This document shows, one piece after another, positions 31,753-36,537 of a stretch of 36,537 nt of DNA (within the stretch, counting starts at the first letter, position 1; each line of letters begins with the position of its first letter). Source of the stretch: DASVEE01 sp036399695. Lineage in GTDB: Bacteria; Acidobacteriota; Thermoanaerobaculia; Gp7-AA8. The notes below the pieces were generated by a model, which saw only the letters and a list, made by a program, of their open reading frames with translations, did not search any database and had not been told where the DNA came from. The stretch lies in contig DASWMP010000149.1 in assembly GCA_036399695.1 (NCBI GenBank), forward strand, positions 1-36,537, in the 5' to 3' direction. Made by a program: the position numbers and the translations under genes.

Positions 31753-32807
31753 GCGTCCCCCAACTTCCGCATGGCCAGGCCGACGGCGATCGCCATGCTC
31801 GGCGCAATCTCAGCCAGTTCCTCGGGGTTGAATTGGCTTTCGTCGACGGTGATTTTCCGGAAGGGGTCCATGATCGTCACCGGGATGCCGAACTTGTCTC
31901 GCAGAGTGGAGTCGAGGTTCAGCACTCCCGAGCCTCCACCGGCGAGGACGATCTCGTCGACGCGCTCGGCGCCCGACGTCGCGGTGAAGAAGTCGAGGGT
32001 TTTCCTCAGCTCGCCGGCAAAGTCCTCGGAGACCGAGTTGAGGATCGGAATGACCTGTTGAATACTGTAGTCGGCGACCTGGCGTCCCCGCTTGAGCTCT
32101 TCGGCCTGCTCGAACGAGAGGCTCAGCTCGCGCTGGATCGCGTCGGTGTACTGGTTGCCGCCGAACGTGATGTCGCGCCAGAACAGAGACGTGCCGCCCG
32201 AGAGGACGTTCACGTTCGTCACCGAGGCGCCGACGTTCACCAGTGCCAGGACCTTGTCGTCTTCGACGTCGTAGTTGATCTCGTACGCGTTCTGAAGCGC
32301 GAACGCATCGACGTCGACGAGAACAGCGAGTTTCCCGGTCTGGCTGATCACCGACGTATAGTCGTTGATCTTCTCCTTCTTTACGGCGACGAGGATGACG
32401 TCGATGTTGTCACCCGTGCCCGGCGCCGTCAGAGGGACGTAGTCGAGGTTCACGTCGTTGATGTCGAAGGGAATGTACTGCTCGGCTTCCCACTGAATCG
32501 ACTCGGCCAGCTCCTCCGGCGACATCGCCGGGAGCGTGATCTTTTTGATGATCACCGAGTGCCCCGAGAGTGACGTCGCGAAGTTGGAATTCTTGACGTT
32601 TTGTTCGGAGTTCAGCTTCTGGATCGTCTCCACGACCAGGGACGAGTCCATGATCGATCCGTCGACGATGGCCTCGGGGGAAAGGCGTTCCGCACCAAGC
32701 TTGACAAGCTGGTACAACCCGCCCTTTTTCTCCTTCAGCTCAACTAGTTTGATTGCCGAGGAGCCAATATCAAGGCCTACGACGTTTTTGCTCTTTGAGA
32801 AGAACAC
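31749..32807 (-). CDS. pilM: Type IV pilus assembly ATPase-like protein PilM
   Basis: PilM is an actin-like cytoplasmic protein that binds the N-terminus of PilN and couples it to the pilus motor. The 352-residue product has the FtsA/actin-type nucleotide motifs VVGLDIGSSAIKLVEL near the N-terminus, LALVNVGASVTNVNVL in the middle, and EIVLAGGGSGVLNLDSTL in the C-terminal half, followed by DPFRKITVD. The start is GTG 32807 with GGGGTGAG just upstream. It is the first gene of pilMNOPQ and has a TTGACA-containing promoter about 65-93 bases upstream. The stop overlaps the pilN start by four bases. Confidence 0.95.
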   Translation of the reverse strand: MFFSKSKNVVGLDIGSSAIKLVELKEKKGGLYQLVKLGAERLSPEAIVDGSIMDSSLVVETIQKLNSEQNVKNSNFATSLSGHSVIIKKITLPAMSPEELAESIQWEAEQYIPFDINDVNLDYVPLTAPGTGDNIDVILVAVKKEKINDYTSVISQTGKLAVLVDVDAFALQNAYEINYDVEDDKVLALVNVGASVTNVNVLSGGTSLFWRDITFGGNQYTDAIQRELSLSFEQAEELKRGRQVADYSIQQVIPILNSVSEDFAGELRKTLDFFTATSGAERVDEIVLAGGGSGVLNLDSTLRDKFGIPVTIMDPFRKITVDESQFNPEELAEIAPSMAIAVGLAMRKLGDA

Positions 32808-32871
32808 CGCTCACCCCATCCATCTCACACTTACTTCTCTCAGCTGGCCCCGGATGTCGAAAGGTGAAGCG

Positions 32872-32900
32872 AAATTACAACGTTTAATTTTTCGTGTCAA
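32872..32900 (-). promoter_or_regulatory. Putative promoter of the pilMNOPQ operon
   Basis: On the minus strand a perfect -35 TTGACA (32895-32900) is followed after 17 A/T-rich bases by TAATTT (32872-32877), a weak -10. It would give a 5' untranslated region of about 60 bases, in line with the Shine-Dalgarno found before pilM. Confidence 0.5.
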
Positions 32901-32952
32901 CTACACCTGAAGTCGATAAGTGGCGCTGTACCGCGCGTTTGCCGGTAGCGGG

Positions 32953-32981
32953 TTGCGCAAAGACACCCTGATGATTACAAT
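32953..32981 (+). promoter_or_regulatory. Putative promoter of rpmB
   Basis: TTGCGC (32953-32958) and TACAAT (32976-32981) are separated by exactly 17 bases. Transcription would start near 32988, about 27 bases before the rpmB ATG, leaving room for its GAGGGAG Shine-Dalgarno. Confidence 0.65.
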
Positions 32982-33014
32982 TCACACCTTTCGCGTTATT
33001 TGAGGGAGTTATTC

Positions 33015-33209
33015 ATGGCTAAAATGTGCGAAGTCTGCGGCAAGGCGCCGGTTTTCGGAAACCGTGTCAGCCACGCCCACAACGTCTCGAGCCGTCGCTG
33101 GATGCCGAATCTGCAGCGCGTCCGCGTCATGGTCGGATCGTCGGTCAAGCGGATGCAGGTCTGCACCCGTTGCATCCGCTCGGGCGCCGTCAAAAAAGCG
33201 GCCCGCTAG
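33015..33209 (+). CDS. rpmB: 50S ribosomal protein L28
   Basis: L28 is a small basic protein of the large ribosomal subunit. The 64-residue product has the family signature GNRVSHAHNVSSRRWMPNLQ and a basic C-terminus. Two Cys-x2-Cys pairs, Cys5/Cys8 and Cys50/Cys53, form a zinc ribbon, so this is the zinc-binding (C+) version of L28. ATG 33015 follows GAGGGAG, and the family starts MAK, so the upstream in-frame extension is rejected. It is a single-gene unit with its own promoter and intrinsic terminator, divergent from pilMNOPQ. Confidence 0.96.
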   Translation: MAKMCEVCGKAPVFGNRVSHAHNVSSRRWMPNLQRVRVMVGSSVKRMQVCTRCIRSGAVKKAAR

Positions 33210-33214
33210 TCTCG

Positions 33215-33286
33215 GTTGGCGGTCGGTAGCCGGCAGTCTGCAGACCCTTCTGCGACCGCCGGCTGCTAACCGCCAACTTCTTTTTT
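33215..33286 (+). terminator. Intrinsic terminator of rpmB
   Basis: GTTGGCGGT (33215-33223) pairs with ACCGCCAAC (33269-33277), and AGCCGGC (33228-33234) pairs with GCCGGCT (33258-33264). They are joined by one mismatch and wobble pairs, making a stem of about 20 bp. It is followed directly by TTCTTTTTTG. The large apical loop of about 23 bases is unusual, but the T-tract is strong. Confidence 0.8.
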
Positions 33287-33292
33287 GTGAAC

Positions 33293-33838
33293 ATGTTGCA
33301 GATCGCCCGGTTCGTCTCCATCGCGGGCCATCCGCTCGTTCTCGTCCCCTTCAGCATCGCCCTCGTCACCGGCCGCTGGACCTGGGCGTTATTCATCGCC
33401 GCCACGACGATGATTCCGCTCGCCGCGTTCGTCCTTTTTCAGATGCGCCGCGGCTCCTGGACCGACTTCGACGTCTCCCGTCCGGAGCAGCGCCGCGGCC
33501 TCTATCGAGCCGCCCTTCCGCTGCTCGCCATCGCCGGTCTGGTCCTCTTTTTCACCGGCGCCGCCCCTCCCCTGTTACAGGGCGTTGCCACCGCCGCGGG
33601 CATGCTTTTGATCGGCGTTCTGCTGTCCCGCTGGTTGAAAGTTTCTCTTCATTTAATGTTCGCAACTTTCTGCGCCGTGACCGTCTGCGACCAGTTTCCA
33701 GTGGCGATCGTTCCCGCCGCGGCCGTGCTGCTGGTCCTGGCGTGGTCCCGGTTGAAGCTGGAGCGCCACACGATGCCCGAGGTGCTGGTGGGCTTCGCCA
33801 TCGGGCTCGCCGGAGGACTCGTAGCGCTGTTTCTGTAG
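33293..33838 (+). CDS. PAP2-superfamily-like integral membrane protein
   Basis: The 181-residue protein is almost wholly hydrophobic with about five membrane segments. The arrangement resembles PAP2-type phosphatases: a basic RxxxDFDVSRPEQRRGLY loop after the second helix, HLMFA where PSGH would be, and SRLKLERHTMPEVLVG near the end. The last matches the SRx5Hx3D motif with Glu in place of the final Asp. The PSGH motif is not intact, so catalytic activity is uncertain. A homologous but inactive branch, or another lipid-phosphate family, is possible. ATG 33293 is used; a GTG two codons earlier is possible. No Shine-Dalgarno sequence is visible, and it starts seven bases after the rpmB terminator T-tract, so some readthrough may feed it. 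Confidence 0.68.
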   Translation: MLQIARFVSIAGHPLVLVPFSIALVTGRWTWALFIAATTMIPLAAFVLFQMRRGSWTDFDVSRPEQRRGLYRAALPLLAIAGLVLFFTGAAPPLLQGVATAAGMLLIGVLLSRWLKVSLHLMFATFCAVTVCDQFPVAIVPAAAVLLVLAWSRLKLERHTMPEVLVGFAIGLAGGLVALFL

Positions 33839-33888
33839 CTCAAACCGGATTCGCGTGGTCGTCCGGAAGGGGACGAATCGCGCAAAAC

Positions 33889-33923
33889 GTGACACGCGAC
33901 ACGCAAAACGGGTCGCGTGTCAC
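33889..33923. repeat. Perfect 12-bp hairpin after the PAP2-like gene
   Basis: GTGACACGCGAC (33889-33900) and GTCGCGTGTCAC (33912-33923) pair perfectly around an 11-base ACGCAAAACGG loop, in which ACGCAAAACG echoes the CGCAAAACGT just before the stem. It is in the convergent gap of 374 bases between the PAP2-like gene and rel, which otherwise holds only repeats. No T-tract follows. Confidence 0.7.
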
Positions 33924-34020
33924 TCCTGGCTGTCTTTGTGCTCCGTTCACTGGTCGACGGCACCCGGACCCTGTAACTCGTGGCCACGCTTGACGATAGC
34001 AAGGCCGATTCGCCGCTGCA

Positions 34021-34145
34021 GCGTTGCGACACCGGCGCGCGGCGTTGCCACACGAGGCGTGTGGCGTTGCCACACGGGCGCGCCGCAATGCCACACGGGC
34101 GCGCCGCAACGCCACACGAGGCGGTGGCGTTGCCACGCGGTCGCG
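34021..34145. repeat. Short tandem array of 21/22-base GCGTTGCCACACG units
   Basis: Five units of 21, 22, 21, 21 and 21 bases plus a partial sixth, each starting GC(G/A)(T/A/C)TGCCACACG-like and ending in GC-rich sequence. The unit length is the same as in the 8697-9269 array, although the sequence is unrelated. It lies in the convergent gap before the rel stop. Confidence 0.8.
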
Positions 34146-34161
34146 GATCAGAACGGTGGAG

Positions 34162-34181
34162 GACGGACAATCCTGTCCGTC
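34162..34181. repeat. Short palindrome of the GGACA family near the rel stop
   Basis: GACGGACA and TGTCCGTC pair over 8 bp around ATCC. It shares the GGACA...TGTCC core and four-base loop with the elements in hisZ and hisD, here in an intergenic position 32 bases from the rel stop. Confidence 0.6.
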
Positions 34182-34212
34182 ACGCGAGAAATGGCGCGGG
34201 TAGCCCCTCCCC

Positions 34213-36381
34213 CTACGCGGTCGCGTGGCGGATGTTGTACTTGCGGTCCACCCGCAGCACGCCTTCGAGGCCTGTCAGCGACCGGATCACCTTCTCCAGG
34301 TGCTTCAGGTCGGCGATCTCGATCACCAGTTCGGTCGTGGCTTTGCCGTCGCTGACCCGGCTTTCCATCTGGCGGATGTTCGTCTTCAGGTTCGAAATCG
34401 TGGAGATGGCCTTGGCCAGGATGCCCTGCCGGTCCTCCATCACGATCTCCAGTTCGACGTGGAACGCCGCCGACCGCTGGTCCGCCCACTCCACGGCAAT
34501 CTCCCGGTCGGGGTTGAACATGAGGTTGCGGACGTTCGGGCAGTTGGCGCTGTGGACCGCCACCCCCTTGCCTCGCGTCACGTAGCCGACGATCGGCTCG
34601 CCCGGCAGCGGGTTGCAGCACTTGGCGAGATAGGTCAGCAGGTCGTCGTAGCCCTTGACCTTGATCGTGGCATTCGAAGAGGACGCAAATGGAAAGATTT
34701 TCCGGACGGCCTGCTCGATGACGCCCGGGGTCTCCGCCTTCTGCTCGTCGGTGACGAAGCGCTCGACGATGGAACGTGCCGAGATCTTGCCGTAGCCCAC
34801 GTCGGCGTAGAGGTCGTCGATGCGCGGGAGGCCGTGCTCGGTCAGCACCCCGTCGAGCGCGTTCTCGGCTACGAGCTTCCGCCACTGCACCTTGTACCGC
34901 TTGGCCTCCCGCTCGATCAGCTTCTTCCCGAGCTCGATCGACCGGTGCTTCTGCTCGGCGTTCAGCCAGTGCCGGATCTTGTGCCGCGCCCGGGAGGTCG
35001 CGACCATGTTCAGCCACTCGCGGCTGGGCGACTGCGCCGGACCGGTCAGCACCTCGACGATGTCGCCGTTCTTGAGCGGCGTCCGCAGCGGGACGAGTTT
35101 GCCGTTCACCCGCGCGCCGACGCAGTGGCTGCCGACGTCGGTATGAATGCGGAACGCGAAGTCGAGCGGCGTCGCCCCTCGCGGAAAGGCGAAGACGTCC
35201 CCTTTCGGCGTGAAGGTGTAGACCTCGTCCGGATAGAGGTCGATCTTGAGCGAGTTCATGAAGACCCGGGGGTCTTTGATCTCGTGCTGCCACTCGACGA
35301 GTTGCCGCAGCCAGAGGAAGTTGGTGTCGTCCGGGTGCGCGCCGACACGCCCTTCCTTGTACTTCCAGTGCGCGGCGATGCCCTGCTCGGCGATCAGGTC
35401 CATCTCCCGCGTCCGGATCTGCACCTCGAAGGGCTGCCCCTTCTCCGCCACCACGGTGGTATGGAGCGACTGGTAGAAGTTGGGTTTCGGCATGGCGATG
35501 TAGTCCTTGATTCGCCCGGGAACAGGACGCCACATCTGGTGAATGATGCCGAGGGCCGCGTAACAGTCTTTGACGCTGGGGGTGGTGATGCGGAAGGCGA
35601 GGTAGTCGTAGAGCTGACCGATGTCGAGCTCCTGCCGTCGCATCTTGGAGAAGATGGAGTACATCGACTTGACGCGCCCCGTGACCTCCCCTTCGAGCTC
35701 GTTCTCTTTGAGTTTCTGCTGCAACGTAGCCTTGATGCGATCGACGACGTCGCCCGACACCGAGAGCTTGGCCTTCATGGCTCTCTCGAGCTCTTCGGAT
35801 TCCTTCGGATGCAGGTACCGGAACGAGAGGTCCTCGAGCTCGGCCTTGATCCGCCCCATGCCCAGGCGGTTCGCGATGGGCGCGTAGATCTCGATCGTCT
35901 CTTTGGCCACGGAGATCCGTTTCTCCTCGGGGAGAAACTGGAGGGTGCGCATGTTGTGGAGCCGGTCGGCGAGCTTGACGAGCACGACCCGCAGGTCCGA
36001 CACCATCGCCAGCAGCATCTTCCGGAACGTCTCAGCCTGCTGCTCTTCTTTGGAGACGTAGGCGTACCGCGAGATCTTGGTCAGCCCGTCGACGAGCTCC
36101 GCCACTTCTTCCCCAAAGACGTCGCGCAGAATCTCTTTGGTGGTCAACGTATCTTCGATGACGTCGTGGAGCAGCCCGACGGCGATGGACGTCTCGTCCA
36201 ACCGCATGTCAGCCAGGATGTAAGCGACGTTAAGCGGGTGTACGAGATACGGTTCCCCGGAGCTCCGCACCTGCCCCCGATGCTCTCTCGCCGAGAAGAT
36301 GTAAGCCTTCTGCAGCAGCTCTTCATCGAAGTCAGGCTTATAGGTCTCGACCTTGTCGAGTATGTCTTCAAACCGAATCAT
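34213..36381 (-). CDS. rel: Bifunctional (p)ppGpp synthetase/hydrolase (RelA/SpoT family)
   Basis: This long RSH enzyme makes and degrades the stringent-response alarmone (p)ppGpp. The 722-residue product has an N-terminal HD hydrolase domain with His48 (YLVHPLNVA) and the His72-Asp73 pair in LLHDVIEDT, so hydrolase activity should be intact. The synthetase domain follows with IGQLYDYLAFRI, RIKDYIAMPKPNFYQSLHT and FEVQIRTREMDLIAEQGIAAHWKYKEG. After that come a TGS domain (VYTFTPKGDVFAFPRGATPLDFAFRIHTDVG), a helical/zinc-finger-like region with CCNPLPGEPIVGYVTRGKGVAVH, and a C-terminal ACT domain (LEIVMEDRQGILAKAISTISNLKTNIRQME). ATG 36381 is chosen over an upstream in-frame start because the homologous region begins there and TATACT lies 12 bases upstream. 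Confidence 0.95.
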   Translation of the reverse strand: MIRFEDILDKVETYKPDFDEELLQKAYIFSAREHRGQVRSSGEPYLVHPLNVAYILADMRLDETSIAVGLLHDVIEDTLTTKEILRDVFGEEVAELVDGLTKISRYAYVSKEEQQAETFRKMLLAMVSDLRVVLVKLADRLHNMRTLQFLPEEKRISVAKETIEIYAPIANRLGMGRIKAELEDLSFRYLHPKESEELERAMKAKLSVSGDVVDRIKATLQQKLKENELEGEVTGRVKSMYSIFSKMRRQELDIGQLYDYLAFRITTPSVKDCYAALGIIHQMWRPVPGRIKDYIAMPKPNFYQSLHTTVVAEKGQPFEVQIRTREMDLIAEQGIAAHWKYKEGRVGAHPDDTNFLWLRQLVEWQHEIKDPRVFMNSLKIDLYPDEVYTFTPKGDVFAFPRGATPLDFAFRIHTDVGSHCVGARVNGKLVPLRTPLKNGDIVEVLTGPAQSPSREWLNMVATSRARHKIRHWLNAEQKHRSIELGKKLIEREAKRYKVQWRKLVAENALDGVLTEHGLPRIDDLYADVGYGKISARSIVERFVTDEQKAETPGVIEQAVRKIFPFASSSNATIKVKGYDDLLTYLAKCCNPLPGEPIVGYVTRGKGVAVHSANCPNVRNLMFNPDREIAVEWADQRSAAFHVELEIVMEDRQGILAKAISTISNLKTNIRQMESRVSDGKATTELVIEIADLKHLEKVIRSLTGLEGVLRVDRKYNIRHATA

Positions 36382-36393
36382 CGCGGGCCGCCG

Positions 36394-36399
36394 AGTATA
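36394..36399 (-). promoter_or_regulatory. Putative -10 element of rel
   Basis: TATACT on the minus strand, 12 bases before ATG 36381, with no Shine-Dalgarno sequence between. No clear -35 was found. The remaining sequence to 36537 shows only a small GCGGCC/GGCCGC hairpin and no supported gene. Confidence 0.45.
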
Positions 36400-36537
36400 A
36401 CGCTCCGTTCTACTGCTACGTTCCGCCGGGGGAAGACGACGAGGGCGCCTCCGGCGGGCGGCCACGGGCCGCAGCGCTGGTTGGCCGAGCCGCAGTCGAT
36501 CCTACTTACTAACGTGTTAACTGCGACGCCGTGCGCC

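Noticed and set aside
36400..36537. Possible gene upstream of rel at the window edge
   Set aside because: One minus-strand frame stays open to the edge, but it shows no recognisable domain and includes the rel -10 element.

Overview
This is a GC-rich (roughly two thirds G+C by eye) bacterial chromosomal window with mostly housekeeping genes. The short-form HisG with a separate HisZ, the pilMNOPQ block, FecR/DUF6600-type and IPT/TIG cell-envelope proteins, and PD-(D/E)XK Uma2 proteins together suggest an Acidobacteriota-like organism. That placement is an inference from gene content. No rRNA, tRNA, transposase, integrase or CRISPR array was seen.

Left part (1-8676): tyrS on the minus strand diverges from a long histidine operon on the plus strand, in the order his leader peptide, hisZ, hisG, hisD, hisC, hisB, hisH, a fused hisA-hisF, hisIE. 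Most junctions overlap by 1-29 bases, so translation is probably coupled. A promoter drives an 18-codon leader peptide with six His codons. It is followed by mutually exclusive RNA hairpins that form a classical-looking attenuator. hisZ and hisD carry in-frame insertions made of short GGACAG...CTGTCC palindromes. No histidinol-phosphate phosphatase is present here.

Middle part (8677-24506): a 573-base spacerless tandem array of strictly patterned 21- and 22-base units fills the gap between hisIE and a convergent Uma2-type nuclease gene. Next come an exported metal-dependent amidohydrolase, a secreted nucleotide pyrophosphatase/phosphodiesterase-like protein, and a small AraC-type regulator. 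A minus-strand group follows: small membrane protein, MscS channel with a cNMP-binding domain, sigma-54 response regulator, 77-residue protein. After that are a FecR-domain envelope protein, a metallophosphoesterase overlapping shikimate kinase, and a TPR / Roadblock / biotin carboxyl carrier / biotin carboxylase operon.

Right part (24535-36537): the type IV pilus alignment and secretin operon pilMNOPQ runs on the minus strand and continues into two lipoprotein genes, ending at a strong hairpin. Divergently transcribed rpmB has a clear promoter and terminator and is followed by a PAP2-like membrane protein gene. The window closes with a bifunctional Rel/SpoT (p)ppGpp enzyme on the minus strand.

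Two window-wide themes stand out. First, many transcription units have a -10 hexamer only 8-12 bases before the start codon and no Shine-Dalgarno sequence, suggesting leaderless mRNAs, while downstream genes of operons often do have Shine-Dalgarno sequences. Second, intergenic spaces hold long inverted repeats built from short repeated words, and one arm has become the coding sequence of a signal peptide.
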